Shown: in pieces, positions 33,878-43,374 of the stretch
Numbering within the stretch: the first letter of the stretch is position 1
Layout: each line of letters begins with the position of its first letter
Origin: Luteibacter yeojuensis
GTDB taxonomy: Bacteria > Pseudomonadota > Gammaproteobacteria > Xanthomonadales > Rhodanobacteraceae
Direction: 5' to 3'
Assembly: GCF_011742875.1 (NCBI RefSeq)
Contig: NZ_JAAQTL010000001.1
Coordinates: forward strand, 806,001 to 870,000
Length of the DNA: 64,000 nucleotides
Translations under genes and position numbers: made by a program
The notes under the pieces: model-generated
The model's input: only the letters and a program-made list of their open reading frames with translations
What the model was told of the DNA's origin: nothing
The model's database searches: none

Positions 33878-34699
33878 TCAGCGCCGTTCGCTGAGCGAGT
33901 AGCGATACACGCCACCGTGCTTGCGCAGCATGTAGGCGAAGCCGGCGAGATGCTTGATGGTCAGTTTCGAGAACTTCCGGGTACGCCGCTTGTAGTCGTG
34001 GATCACCGAGATCCGCCGGCTGTAATAGTTGCGCAAGCCCATCTTTCGCGTGCGTACGCAGAACTCGGCATCCTCGGGACCGAAGAAGATGCGGTCGTCG
34101 TATCCCATCAGCAGGGCCGCCACGTCCTTGGTGAAGGTCTGGTTGGCACCCAGCACGTAATCGACTTCCAGCGGCTCGTTGCCCTCGTCGAAGCGCGTAT
34201 CCAGCATCAGGTGGCGCTCCAGTTCCCGCCGCACGAACCCCAGCCGGCGGCTCAGCGGCACGCGTGCCGCGATCGGCTGGTAGAAGCGCGGGAAACGTCG
34301 CGTGGAGTCCTGGCGGCTACGATCGACGTTGAGCAGCTCGAAGCCCACGACGCCGGCATCGGGGTGCGACTGGAAGAAGTCGTCCACGATGCTGCCGGGG
34401 TCTTCCGTCAGGAAGATGGTGTCGTTGTCCAGGGTCATGCAGTACTTGCCGCGAGCCAGGAACAGGCCGCGGTTGCGTGCCGGACCCACGCCGAAATTAC
34501 GCTCCAGCGGGAAGTAGCGGACCTGCGGGAGGGTGGCGACGAACTCCGCGCTGCCGTCGGTGGAACCGTTGTCGACGACGATCACCTCGTCGCGGTCGAA
34601 GTCCAGTTTGTCGATCAGCGAATGCAGGCAGCGCTGCAGGTTGGCGAGTTCGTTCCAGGTGATGATGACGATGGACAATCTCACGGGGGCCTCGCTCAT
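33878..34699 (-). CDS. Glycosyltransferase family 2
   Basis: A 273-aa cytosolic GT2 (GT-A fold). Nucleotide binding is shown by LSIVIITWNELANLQRCLHS, VVDNGSTDGSAEF and the DxD-type metal site LDNDTIF. The acceptor-side motif appears as GPEDAEFCVRTRKMG (ED at about 222). It is related to dTDP-rhamnose-type GT2 enzymes, but neither donor nor acceptor can be read. ATG 34699 overlaps the stop of the upstream acetyltransferase gene by ATGA. Confidence 0.9.
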   Translation of the reverse strand: MSEAPVRLSIVIITWNELANLQRCLHSLIDKLDFDRDEVIVVDNGSTDGSAEFVATLPQVRYFPLERNFGVGPARNRGLFLARGKYCMTLDNDTIFLTEDPGSIVDDFFQSHPDAGVVGFELLNVDRSRQDSTRRFPRFYQPIAARVPLSRRLGFVRRELERHLMLDTRFDEGNEPLEVDYVLGANQTFTKDVAALLMGYDDRIFFGPEDAEFCVRTRKMGLRNYYSRRISVIHDYKRRTRKFSKLTIKHLAGFAYMLRKHGGVYRYSLSERR

Positions 34700-35181
34700 G
34701 ACGCTGCTCCAACAGGGGGCTGGGTTAGGGATGTGGAAGGCGTGATGACGGCATTGGCCTTCACCACGTAATGGTCCGGAATGACCACGGGACCGAAGAT
34801 GCAGGCGCCGGTGCCGATGACGACGTTGTCGCCGATGACCGGCGTGCCATCGCCTGGCCAGCGGTTTCCGATGCAGACACGCGCGTAGAGCGTGCAGTTC
34901 GCGCCGATCGTCGTCTTGCCGTTCACGATGACGCCGAAGGCGTGGTAGATCACCAGCCCTGGACCGATGGTCGCCGTCGTGGGCAGGTAGCATTTGAAGA
35001 CGAACTCGGCCACCTTCTCGAGCACCCGCAGCGGTGCATGAAGACGGCTGCCGCGTGCCGTCGCGATCGCCCGGTAACAGAGGATCGCCCAGAACGACTG
35101 ATCGAGCATCCACCACAGCATGCCGCGGTAGCCGGGCAGGGATTTGTAGCGGCGCACGTCCGCACGGAAGTCGTCAAGCAT
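34696..35181 (-). CDS. Left-handed beta-helix serine acetyltransferase-like O-acetyltransferase
   Basis: A 161-aa protein of the hexapeptide/LbH class, with an N-terminal helical part (LPGYRGMLWWMLDQSFWAIL) and coils IGPGLVIYHAFGVIVNGKTT, IGANCTLYARVCIGN, VIGDNVVIGTGACIFGPVVI. The histidine of YHAFG is the likely catalytic base. It resembles the colanic-acid/CysE-like acetyltransferases that use acetyl-CoA in the cytoplasm. Its place between Wzy and GT2, with overlapping ends on both sides, points to acetylation of the repeat unit, additional to the membrane acyltransferase at 31155-32333. Confidence 0.88.
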   Translation of the reverse strand: MLDDFRADVRRYKSLPGYRGMLWWMLDQSFWAILCYRAIATARGSRLHAPLRVLEKVAEFVFKCYLPTTATIGPGLVIYHAFGVIVNGKTTIGANCTLYARVCIGNRWPGDGTPVIGDNVVIGTGACIFGPVVIPDHYVVKANAVITPSTSLTQPPVGAAS

Positions 35182-36376
35182 GACTGTCCACCCGTTGGAG
35201 CGGCCCCGGCCGCGGTGGCTTCTTTCCCGACTCCATCCGCAGGCGGACGCGTCGCATGTCGTTGCGTGCGTAGAACATGCCCACGAAGAACCAGAAATAG
35301 GCCTCGTAGCCGCTGAACTCGATGAAGGCCAGCATCAGGTAGCAGAGCAGGAAGGCCTTGATGTTGCGTTGCTGGCCTTCCGCCGGGCGGAACAGGATGT
35401 GGACCACCATCGCCAGGAACAGCAGCAGCGACTGCACCCCGCCTTCGAGGAGGAACTGGAGGTAGATATCGTGGACGTTGTTCTCCACGAAGGTCAGGCC
35501 GGAGATCTGCTCCATCAACGGAACGCCGTTGCCCACGCCGTAACCGAACAGGTTCTGCTCCAGCGCCAGGGTGGCGCTGTTCCACAAGGCGAGACGGCCC
35601 ACGTTCTTGTGCTCGAGCTGCGTCTCCGCCTGGAGGTTGAAGCGGTCCAATACGGGAATGTCCACGACCGACGACACCACCAGCCCACCGACGAGCACGA
35701 CAATGGCGACGCCGACGAAGGTGTACAGGTAATACGAGCGGGTCTTGCGCGCACGATAAGCCGCGATGCCGATGGAAACCGCCGCGCCGACCAGCCCGGC
35801 GCGGGAGAGCATGGTGGCGCTGGTCAGGAAGGCGATACCCGCCGCGACAGGGTAGGCGCGGGTGCCAAGCAGGAGGATGGACAGCAGGGCGAGAAGGCTG
35901 GCTTCGATGTTGCGTCCGCCGGTCGACATGTACAGCACGCCGGAAGCACCCTCGCTGCGCGCATAGACGGCACCCAGCTGGCCGGCGTACACGATGTCGC
36001 GGAGGAGGATGAACACGATGCAGCAGCCGAGGACCCAGGTGAAGATCCTGCGCAGGTCGAGGTCCGGCAGCTTGCGGCCGAAGACCACGCCGAGGAAATA
36101 CGACGCCGCGACGAATACGATCAGGGTGGACCGCATGCCGCCGCCGTACACCGCTCCCGCACCCAATGAGGTCATCGCCATCGTGGCGATGAATGCCGTG
36201 GCCGGATTGAGTTTCAGGTAACGCAGCGCGGGAAGGTAGAGCACCGGCATGAGCAGCAGAAGAATGTGGTAAACGTTCACGTGCGACTTGCTGGCCGCGC
36301 TGTGGGTCAGTGGGACCTGCACGAACAGCATCGCCATGAGGATGACGGCCGCGGCGCGTGTCTTGTTGATCTTCAT
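35174..36376 (-). CDS. wzy: O-antigen-polymerase-like protein (Wzy)
   Basis: A 400-aa protein with about 11-12 membrane helices and one large periplasmic loop (about 240-320) that carries the Wzy_C-type segment GYGVGNGVPLMEQI followed by FVENNVHDIYLQFLLEGGVQ. The NVHDIYLQ-like stretch with its His is the conserved part of polymerases and ligases. It should join lipid-linked repeat units to polymer in the periplasm. It overlaps the acetyltransferase gene by 8 bp and the next upstream GT2 by ATGA. Wzy proteins are too variable for a donor/acceptor guess. Confidence 0.87.
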   Translation of the reverse strand: MKINKTRAAAVILMAMLFVQVPLTHSAASKSHVNVYHILLLLMPVLYLPALRYLKLNPATAFIATMAMTSLGAGAVYGGGMRSTLIVFVAASYFLGVVFGRKLPDLDLRRIFTWVLGCCIVFILLRDIVYAGQLGAVYARSEGASGVLYMSTGGRNIEASLLALLSILLLGTRAYPVAAGIAFLTSATMLSRAGLVGAAVSIGIAAYRARKTRSYYLYTFVGVAIVVLVGGLVVSSVVDIPVLDRFNLQAETQLEHKNVGRLALWNSATLALEQNLFGYGVGNGVPLMEQISGLTFVENNVHDIYLQFLLEGGVQSLLLFLAMVVHILFRPAEGQQRNIKAFLLCYLMLAFIEFSGYEAYFWFFVGMFYARNDMRRVRLRMESGKKPPRPGPLQRVDSHA

Positions 36377-37260
36377 CCGATCGCCACGCCGAAGAACTTG
36401 TGCAGCAGCAGCTTGATGGTCGATTTGTAGCCTCCCAGGGACACATTGCGCACGATCTCGCCCAGCGGCGGCCGCTCCCGGTTCATCACGTACTGGATGT
36501 TGCGGTGGTTGCGCCGCTGGTCGGCATTCATCAGGCGCTCGTGCTTGGCGATGAAGCGTTCGCTACCCTCGGCGCGCCTGCTCGAGTTGCGGATGCGGGC
36601 GCGCGAGCGGTCGTCGTCCACGAAGGAGAGCAGGGAGCGTGCGCGGACGGCGGGTCCGAAGCGGTCCGCCAGCCGGATCCACATGTCGTAGTCCTGCCAC
36701 GACGGCATGGCCTCGTCGAACCCGCCCAGCTCGCGCATGCGCGAAAGCTCGGTGAGCACCTGGTTGCCGGCCAGGTTGGCGTACAGGAGTCCCTGGAGGT
36801 CCAGCGTATCCGTCTTCGCCAGTTCGGCGCCGTCGTGGTGCCGGTCGCGTAGCGCCGTCACCTGCGACACCGTCTGGAAATAGCGGAACCGGCTGCAAGC
36901 GAACGAGGGCGAGTGGTCCCGGTAGAGATTCACCAGGCACTCGATCCGTTGCGGGTGGAAGAAATCGTCGTCGTCCAGCCCTGTGACATAGGTGCCCGAT
37001 GCATGCTCGATGCAACGGTTGCGCGCGCGGCAGGCGCCCTGTGGCGTCTCGTTGCGCAGGACGACGAACTTGCCGGGGTGGCAGCGGGCGTACCAGGCGA
37101 GCACTTCCGGCGTGTCGTCCGTCGAAGCCTCGTCGCAGACCAGGATCTCGATCCTCGGCCAGGTCTGTTCCAGCACCGAATCCACGGCGCGCCGCAGCAA
37201 CGCCGAGCGGTTCCGCGTCGGCACGTATACGCTGACCAGGGGTGCGGCGGTGTCGTTCAT
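36373..37260 (-). CDS. Glycosyltransferase family 2
   Basis: A 295-aa GT2. It shows VSVYVPTRNRSALLRRAVDS, the LVCDEASTDDTPEVL loop, a DxD-like TGLDDDDFFHPQRIE metal site and the acceptor-side WQDYDMWIRLADRFG. The C-terminal ~70 residues are basic and probably membrane-facing (NVSLGGYKSTIKLLLHKFFG). It is the second GT2 of the cluster. ATG 37260 overlaps the flippase stop by one base (TGATG), and the stop overlaps wzy by ATGA, so translation is tightly coupled. Confidence 0.9.
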   Translation of the reverse strand: MNDTAAPLVSVYVPTRNRSALLRRAVDSVLEQTWPRIEILVCDEASTDDTPEVLAWYARCHPGKFVVLRNETPQGACRARNRCIEHASGTYVTGLDDDDFFHPQRIECLVNLYRDHSPSFACSRFRYFQTVSQVTALRDRHHDGAELAKTDTLDLQGLLYANLAGNQVLTELSRMRELGGFDEAMPSWQDYDMWIRLADRFGPAVRARSLLSFVDDDRSRARIRNSSRRAEGSERFIAKHERLMNADQRRNHRNIQYVMNRERPPLGEIVRNVSLGGYKSTIKLLLHKFFGVAIG

Positions 37261-38684
37261 CAGGCACCTATGGGTTGAGCGAACCGGTTGAGCCACATGT
37301 CGCGGGTGCGCCAGGTGACCCACATCAGCGGCGGCGTCACGAGCACGAAGCGAACCACGCTGGCCTTCCAGTCCTCGCCGGGATAGAGCGCGACGGCGAG
37401 CATGAGGAAGCCATAGGGTACGAAGCTTTCCACGGTCCACGAGCCGAAGAATTCGCGGGGCGTGATGTGGATGATCTTCGAAGAGAAGAAGAAGTAGGAG
37501 AGGACCGTTGCCAGCACCTGACTGACCGCCAGCGCGATCGCCATCACTTCCAGCGAGCGGGAGTACGCGCCGATCACCGTCACGAGCAGGGTGATGCCGC
37601 AGATCCGGAGGTTCCAGCCGAATTCGATGTCCGAGCGGCCAAGGCTCTGGCTGAGCGCGCCGATCAGGGAGCCCAACGGCCGCAGCATGCCGAACAGCAG
37701 CATCAGCGGTATCAGTTGCGACACCCCGGCGTAGCGCTGGCCGTACAGGAGCGTCACCGCGGCGGGCGCGAATACCGCCAGCATGATGAACACGGCCGCG
37801 GCGGCTACCGAGACCGCGCGCAGGCCCGTGAGGTAGAGGCCGCGCAAGGCCGCCGGATCGTCCTGCCGCGTCGCCAGCCGGGGCAGGGCGAGGCGTTGGA
37901 CGACGGGCATGATGAGCTTGGTCGGTTGCAGCACCAGCTCCTTGGCGAGCGAATACACGCCCAGTGCCGCGAGGCCGAGGAACTTGCCCAGGATGATCTG
38001 ATCGGCCTGGCTGCGCAGCTGGTTGATGACCTGCGAACCCAGCTGGAAGGCGCCGTAGCGCAGCGCCTGCCGCACGATGGCGCGGTCGAATCCACCCCCC
38101 GGATGCCAGTCGCCTTCGGCGACGGCGACAAAACACACCAGGCGCACGAAGCTGTTCACGATCATGGCGTAGACAGCCGCCTCGATCGACGCGCCGAAGG
38201 CGAGGACCAGCACCAGGAGTGTGGCCAGCCCGGACAGGCGGCCACTCACTTCGATGCGGGCCAGCCGAGGAAGCTGGAACGCCTTGATGAGGCTGGCCTG
38301 GTACTGCGCCGCGATCCCGAGCAACGCGAAGTTCACGGTCGAGAGCCGGAGCAGCTCGCCGAGTTCGCTCGAGCCATAGAACGAGGCGAGGGGCCAGGAG
38401 ACGGCGAAGAGGACGATCGCTGAACAGAGTCCCAGGCCTGTGCTGATCATGAACAGCGAGGTGCGTTCGCGGCGCGTGATGTCCTGCCGGTGCACGAGGT
38501 AACTGCTGAGGCCCATGTCCTGCAGGAGGATGGCGATCGCATTGACCACGTTCACGATGGCGAGGGCGCCAAGCAGGTGCGCGTCCACGTGGCGGGCGAG
38601 CACCGCGATCTGCACCAGCTGGCTGGCGGCGCTGACCACCGTGGAGCCGGCGGTCCAGAGGGCATCGCGTCTGGCATTCGTCAT
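37260..38684 (-). CDS. wzx: Polysaccharide flippase (Wzx, MOP superfamily)
   Basis: A 474-aa transporter with about 12-14 membrane helices, of the Polysacc_synt_3/WzxC type. It starts DALWTAGSTVVSAASQLVQI and contains GKFLGLAALGVYSLAKELVL and TLLYGQRYAGVSQLIPLMLL, typical of WzxC. It moves the undecaprenyl-linked repeat unit across the inner membrane. It is the fourth gene from wzc; the gap to the preceding GT4 gene is 12 bp. Confidence 0.92.
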   Translation of the reverse strand: MTNARRDALWTAGSTVVSAASQLVQIAVLARHVDAHLLGALAIVNVVNAIAILLQDMGLSSYLVHRQDITRRERTSLFMISTGLGLCSAIVLFAVSWPLASFYGSSELGELLRLSTVNFALLGIAAQYQASLIKAFQLPRLARIEVSGRLSGLATLLVLVLAFGASIEAAVYAMIVNSFVRLVCFVAVAEGDWHPGGGFDRAIVRQALRYGAFQLGSQVINQLRSQADQIILGKFLGLAALGVYSLAKELVLQPTKLIMPVVQRLALPRLATRQDDPAALRGLYLTGLRAVSVAAAAVFIMLAVFAPAAVTLLYGQRYAGVSQLIPLMLLFGMLRPLGSLIGALSQSLGRSDIEFGWNLRICGITLLVTVIGAYSRSLEVMAIALAVSQVLATVLSYFFFSSKIIHITPREFFGSWTVESFVPYGFLMLAVALYPGEDWKASVVRFVLVTPPLMWVTWRTRDMWLNRFAQPIGA

Positions 38685-38696
38685 GGCGCGAATCTC

Positions 38697-39929
38697 CTAG
38701 GCCAACCGGGCGGCGAGCTGGTCGTGCAACCGGCTCTGGTTGAAGTGGGTTTCCACGGTATGACGCGCATAGCGCGCGATCGCGGGAAGATCGTGGTCGC
38801 CCCGCTGGATGCCGGCGAGCGTGTCGGCCAGCGCGTCCACGTCGCGTTCGGGGACCAGCCAGCCCGAGCGCCCGTGTTCGATCAGTTCGGGAATGCCGCT
38901 GTGCACCGTCGAAAGGCAAGGCACGCCGCTGGCCATGGCTTCCATCAGGGATACCGGAATGCCTTCCTGGTCCCCGTCGACCGCCGTGACGCTCGGCAAC
39001 GCGAAGACGTCGGCGCGTGCGAGCGCCGCCTGCACATAGGCCTTGTCGCGGCGTCCGCGGATGAAGATGCGCTCGCCCAGCGCCTTCGCCGTCACGAAAC
39101 GCACGAGTTCGTCCTGTAGCGGGCCGTCCCCGATCACCTCGAGCTCCACCGGAATGCGGCGCCAGGAAAGTTGTGCCACGGCATCGCACAGGTACGCCAC
39201 GCCCTTCTTCTCCACCAGCCGGGCCACGCAGAGGACCCGCAGGGGTCGGGTCTGCTCGGGCACCCGGTGCTCCGGCGGCGCGAAGCGGAAGCTGTCGATG
39301 TCCACGCCCATGCGATGCACGTGGATCTTTTCCGGCGCACAGCCAAGCGTCATCAGCTTGCGGCTCCAGAGCGAACTGATCGGCAGCATGTGCTCGCCGC
39401 TGGCGAACAACCGGCGGTAATCCTGGACATGCCGCTCGAGCACACTGTGCCGGGACAGGTCGTAACCATGGAACACCGTATACAGCGGCCCATCGAGGAG
39501 GCCCAGCGTGCGCAGGTGCGCCGCAAGCACGCCGGTAGGTCCGAAGTGGGCGATGATCGCGCGCGCCTTGAGCGGCTCGCGCAGGCGCCGGGCCGCGCCC
39601 GCGAGCACGAGGCTTTTCGCGGCGTGGCCGTAGCGGCGAACCGACAGCGCCCGGCGCACGCGCGCCCGGGGCAGGCCGGGCAGCACGTCGCGCAGGCGGC
39701 GCAGCGCCACCTGCCAGCCGGCCGCCGCGCTCGCGGCGTGCGGAAAGATGAAGGTGGCGCGGTCCATCAGGCCGCGCAGGGCCACGACGTCGCCGGGCGG
39801 TGGCGTCGCACCGCGGCTGACGGCGAGGATGCGCACGTCGAAGCCGCGATCGAGCAGACCCACGATCTGGTCGATGACGAAGGTCTCCGAATACCTGGGG
39901 AACTCGGGAAGGACGAAGAGGACCGACAT
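38697..39929 (-). CDS. wcaL: WcaL-like glycosyltransferase family 4
   Basis: A 410-aa GT-B enzyme. It aligns along its length with E. coli WcaL (406 aa): FPRYSETFVIDQI at the start, the acceptor part IIAHFGPTGVLAAHLRTLG and YTVFHGYDLSRHSVL, then MLPISSLWSRKLM and HVHRMGVDIDSF. The donor-binding half is VARLVEKKGVAYLCDAVAQL and DQEGIPVSLMEAMASGVPCL (E in the GT4 EX7E motif). WcaL adds a galactose late in the colanic acid unit; the sugar here is not certain. The stop of the upstream wcaK is 3 bp away. Confidence 0.9.
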   Translation of the reverse strand: MSVLFVLPEFPRYSETFVIDQIVGLLDRGFDVRILAVSRGATPPPGDVVALRGLMDRATFIFPHAASAAAGWQVALRRLRDVLPGLPRARVRRALSVRRYGHAAKSLVLAGAARRLREPLKARAIIAHFGPTGVLAAHLRTLGLLDGPLYTVFHGYDLSRHSVLERHVQDYRRLFASGEHMLPISSLWSRKLMTLGCAPEKIHVHRMGVDIDSFRFAPPEHRVPEQTRPLRVLCVARLVEKKGVAYLCDAVAQLSWRRIPVELEVIGDGPLQDELVRFVTAKALGERIFIRGRRDKAYVQAALARADVFALPSVTAVDGDQEGIPVSLMEAMASGVPCLSTVHSGIPELIEHGRSGWLVPERDVDALADTLAGIQRGDHDLPAIARYARHTVETHFNQSRLHDQLAARLA

Positions 39930-39932
39930 GGC

Positions 39933-41165
39933 TCAGGGTCCTATGGCGAGCGTGGCGAGCAGGGACTCGCGCGCGAAGGTCTTCTCGCGCGCCACGGCGG
40001 CCGCGACCCGTGCGCGCAACCCGCTATCGGCGAGCAGGGCCAGTACCTTGTCGCGCAGCGTGCCGTCGAGCAGCGAGTGCACGGGCATCGCGAGGTCGTC
40101 CACGCCGAGCCGCTTCATGATGCCTTCGGACTTGTGCTCGTAGTTGAGCGCCACCGAGGGCGTACCGAAGTTCATCGAGATGATCGCGCTGTGCAGGCGC
40201 GTGCCGATAGTGAGGACGCACGCGCCGAGCCGCCGCCCCAGCTGCACGTCGTTGAGTTCGTCCATCTCCACCTCGAAGGACTCGGGTCGGCGCAGGCGCG
40301 AACGTACCTTGAGGGCGATCATGCGGTCGTCCTTGGGATAGCCGTCGATGGCCGTGCAGGTGGAGAAGGCGCGGACGTGGAAGCCCGCGTCGATCACGGC
40401 GTCCAGCAGTTCGGCGAAGGCGCCCTCGTACTGTGCCTGGGTCACGCCCAGGCGCTTGTCGAAGGGAGCCAGTTCGCGGAAGGTGACGGCGACCGTGGGC
40501 CGGGCGGTATCCACCTCCACGGGCACGCCGGGATGCACGAGCCATGCGGTATCCGATGTCCAGCGCAGCCTGTCCTGCGGAATGGCCGCGTCCCGCATGT
40601 GCCGCGCACTGACTTCCTCGCGCAATGCCAGCGCGTCCACCCGCGCCATCACGTCCTGCGACACCTTGCGGAAGAACGCGTGCTGGAACGGGCCTACGCT
40701 GTGGCCGATCATGTAGACGGGGCGCCCGGCGAGCAGCGCGCAACTGGCCTGGTCGTATTGAGTGGCACCGTAAAGGTCCACGAAGAACGATCCGCCCACC
40801 TGGATCACCACGTCGTATGCCGCCAGCGAGGCGATGTACTCGCGGTGCAGCCGGGGCAGGGGAACCCAGGCGGCCCACCATCGTCTTCGGAGGTGGCCGT
40901 GCAGCAACCGCGGCACCAGCCTGCGCAGGAGCGTGGAGCGCAGCGCGCCCAGGCGCTTCCTGCCGGCGTCCACGTAGTAGCGATTCAGCGTGTCGGGAAG
41001 CAGCGAGCGGCCCAGCAGGTATTCCGAACTCACGGGAAACCGGCTGGTGACGTCGATGCGGCTGCCGGGAATCGCGTCTTCCAGGCATTCGAGAAGGCCG
41101 CGCAGGATGGCGCAGTCGCCGCGGTTTCCGCACGTGTGGTTTCCGACGATCAGGATGCGCGTCAT
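39933..41165 (-). CDS. wcaK: Polysaccharide pyruvyl transferase (WcaK-like)
   Basis: A 410-aa ketal pyruvyltransferase that places pyruvate from PEP on a terminal sugar. It is clearly homologous to E. coli WcaK (426 aa): GNHTCGNRGDCAILRGLLE, VIQVGGSFFVDLYGATQYDQ, MIGHSVGPFQHAFF, TFRELAPFDKRLG, MDELNDVQLGRRLGACVLTI and GTRLHSAIISMNFGTPSVAL. Pyruvylation gives the polymer negative charge. It lies between wzc (20 bp gap) and wcaL, the same wcaK-wcaL pair as in the colanic acid operon, though in E. coli they sit at the other end. Confidence 0.93.
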   Translation of the reverse strand: MTRILIVGNHTCGNRGDCAILRGLLECLEDAIPGSRIDVTSRFPVSSEYLLGRSLLPDTLNRYYVDAGRKRLGALRSTLLRRLVPRLLHGHLRRRWWAAWVPLPRLHREYIASLAAYDVVIQVGGSFFVDLYGATQYDQASCALLAGRPVYMIGHSVGPFQHAFFRKVSQDVMARVDALALREEVSARHMRDAAIPQDRLRWTSDTAWLVHPGVPVEVDTARPTVAVTFRELAPFDKRLGVTQAQYEGAFAELLDAVIDAGFHVRAFSTCTAIDGYPKDDRMIALKVRSRLRRPESFEVEMDELNDVQLGRRLGACVLTIGTRLHSAIISMNFGTPSVALNYEHKSEGIMKRLGVDDLAMPVHSLLDGTLRDKVLALLADSGLRARVAAAVAREKTFARESLLATLAIGP

Positions 41166-41184
41166 GGTCTTCGCTTTTGGCGGA

Positions 41185-43374
41185 TCAGGCCGGATCGGCC
41201 TTGTACTTGTAGTAGGCGTAGGTGGAATAACCGGACGTGCGGTGTTCGACGGCGTTGAAGATGGCGCCCTTCAGTTCCACGCCGTTGTGTTCGAAGCGTT
41301 GTTTGGCCAGGGCCAGCTCGCGCGCCTTGTTCAGGCCGAAACGGGCGACCAGCAGGCTGGTACCGGCGTGGTGGCCGATCACCGCGGCGTCCGTGACGGC
41401 GAGGATGGGGGGCGTATCGATGACGATCAGGTCGTACGAAGGCACCACGGATTCGATGAAGCGGGTGAAGTTCTCGTGCATCAGCAGTTCGGACGGATTG
41501 GGCGGCACGCGCCCGCGGCTCACGAACGACACGTTGGGCAAGGGACCCGGCTGCACGACGTCGGCCAGTTCCGCGCCGCCGACGAGCAGGTCGGAGAGTC
41601 CCACCCTGGGCTTGATCCCGAGCACCTGGTGAAGCGTGCCGCGGCGCATGTCGCCGTCCACGAGCAGCACGCGCTGGCCTGCCTGCGCGATCACCGCCGC
41701 GAGGTTGGCCGAGACGAAGGTCTTGCCGGCGAAAGGACTGGAGCCCGTGATCATCAGGACGTTGTTCTTCGCCTCGAGCCGGGCGAAGTGCAGGCTGGTG
41801 CGCAGGCTGCGAATCGCCTCGATGGCAAGGTCCGACGGCGAGCCGATGGCGAGCAACGGGCCGCGGGGCGGTTTGCCGTGGCGGTTCTTGGGCGCACGCA
41901 CGCCTGGGCCGGAGCCGAGCGGGACGGATGCGTAGACGGGGAGGCCGAGATCCTCGATGGCCGCGGGATCCTCGATGCCGCGATTGAGGATCTGCCGGAG
42001 GAACACGAAGGCCAGCGCGAGGAAGGCGCCGAGGAACGTCGCGACGACGACGACCAGGGCCTTGCGTGGCTGCACCGGTTGGGTCTTGTCCACCGCGGCC
42101 GTGTCCACGATGCGGACGTTGCCGACCGTCCCCGCACGGGCGATGTCGAGTTGTTGCGCCTGGTTGAGCAGGCTGGTGTAAGTCGTGCTGCTGACCTGGA
42201 CGTCGCGATTGAGCTTGAGAAGTTGCTGCTGGGTATCCGGCAGGTCGCCGACCTCCTTCTGCATCTTGTCCTTCTGTGCCTGCAACTGGCCCATCTGTTG
42301 CTGCAGGGCCTTGTATGCGGGATGGTCGTGCGTGAACCGGCGGTCGATGTCCGCTTCCTGGAGGTGCAGCTGCTGGATGTTGTTCTCGACCGCCACGATC
42401 TGGTCGAGCAGACCCTTGGTCTGCATGCTGAGGTCGATGGAGTGCGACCTGGTCTGGAATTCGTTCAACGCCGCCTGCGCCCGGTCGAGCTCCTGGCGCA
42501 CCTTCGGCAGCTGGTCCTTCACGAACTGCAGCTGGCTGGCCGCTTCCGCCGAATTGCGCTCGACGTTCTGGCGCACGTAGGCCGATGTGATATGCGCGAG
42601 GACCTGCTGTGCCAGATCGGGATCGGCGTTGTCATAGGTGAGCCCGATGATGCCCGAGTCGTTGCCTTGCTCGATCGCCACCACGTCGCCCTGGAGCTTG
42701 CCGACGGTAGTGAGCGTGGGCTGTACCACCACGTCGAAACGCGTGCCCGGATTGGCGACGAGCCGCTTCAGCTGCATCGTGACGCCGCCTCCGTGGACCA
42801 GCTGGCCCGCGGCGCCTTCGAGGATACGTTTGCCGCTGTCGTCGTACAGGGCGTACCTGCCGCCGTCTTCGGCGCGCAGTTCGAGTTTCTTTCCCGTCAG
42901 TGCATCGGGCACGTCGAGCCTGAAGATGTCCACGACCTCGCCGCCCCAGCCGTAGCGGCTGAGCCCGAAGCGGGGAGGGGCGGGCTGGCCGGGCCGGTGG
43001 CCCCGCGAAAGGTAGTCGCCCAGCAGCGGGAAACGCTGCGGTTGCACCTGGATGTCAAGGCGCAGGTCCTTCACCGCCGTGCCGACGACAAGGCGCGAGG
43101 TGATCAGCGCGATCTCGGTGGTGGCCTGGGATGCGGTGGTGCCCAGCGATTGGGTAAGGTCGCTCAGCCCGGGCAGGCTGGGTGTCTTCTGCTCCACCTG
43201 CACGATGGCCGTGGCCTGGTAGATGGGCGTTGCCAGCATCGTGTAAAGCACGCCCGCCACGAAGAACGTGCCGGTGATGGCCACGATGAGCCACTTGTGG
43301 TCGAGCAACGTACCGAACAACGCATTGAGATCGATAGTGTCGTCGTCATGAACCAGATCAATCTTAGTCGTCAT
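41185..43374 (-). CDS. wzc: Polysaccharide co-polymerase and BY-type tyrosine autokinase (Wzc)
   Basis: A 729-aa inner-membrane protein. It has an N-terminal Wzz domain (IDLNALFGTLLDHKWLIVAI; first helix about 30-50), a long periplasmic coiled-coil stretch (about 260-420, with NIQQLHLQEADIDRRFTHDH), and a second helix (about 448-468). The cytoplasmic BY-kinase has Walker A GSSPFAGKTFVSANLAAVI, A' LLVDGDMRRGTLHQ and Walker B DLIVIDTPPIL. The C-terminal tail GYSTYAYYKYKADPA carries a tyrosine cluster of five, the Wzb substrate. It is the first gene of the wzc-to-beta-helix operon; a shared 16-bp element lies 27-42 bp upstream. Confidence 0.94.
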   Translation of the reverse strand: MTTKIDLVHDDDTIDLNALFGTLLDHKWLIVAITGTFFVAGVLYTMLATPIYQATAIVQVEQKTPSLPGLSDLTQSLGTTASQATTEIALITSRLVVGTAVKDLRLDIQVQPQRFPLLGDYLSRGHRPGQPAPPRFGLSRYGWGGEVVDIFRLDVPDALTGKKLELRAEDGGRYALYDDSGKRILEGAAGQLVHGGGVTMQLKRLVANPGTRFDVVVQPTLTTVGKLQGDVVAIEQGNDSGIIGLTYDNADPDLAQQVLAHITSAYVRQNVERNSAEAASQLQFVKDQLPKVRQELDRAQAALNEFQTRSHSIDLSMQTKGLLDQIVAVENNIQQLHLQEADIDRRFTHDHPAYKALQQQMGQLQAQKDKMQKEVGDLPDTQQQLLKLNRDVQVSSTTYTSLLNQAQQLDIARAGTVGNVRIVDTAAVDKTQPVQPRKALVVVVATFLGAFLALAFVFLRQILNRGIEDPAAIEDLGLPVYASVPLGSGPGVRAPKNRHGKPPRGPLLAIGSPSDLAIEAIRSLRTSLHFARLEAKNNVLMITGSSPFAGKTFVSANLAAVIAQAGQRVLLVDGDMRRGTLHQVLGIKPRVGLSDLLVGGAELADVVQPGPLPNVSFVSRGRVPPNPSELLMHENFTRFIESVVPSYDLIVIDTPPILAVTDAAVIGHHAGTSLLVARFGLNKARELALAKQRFEHNGVELKGAIFNAVEHRTSGYSTYAYYKYKADPA

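Noticed and set aside
36373..39189. A 938-codon frame running from the GT2 upstream through wzx
   Set aside because: Only its last 295 codons are the GT2; the rest is out of frame with wzx and the GT4 gene.
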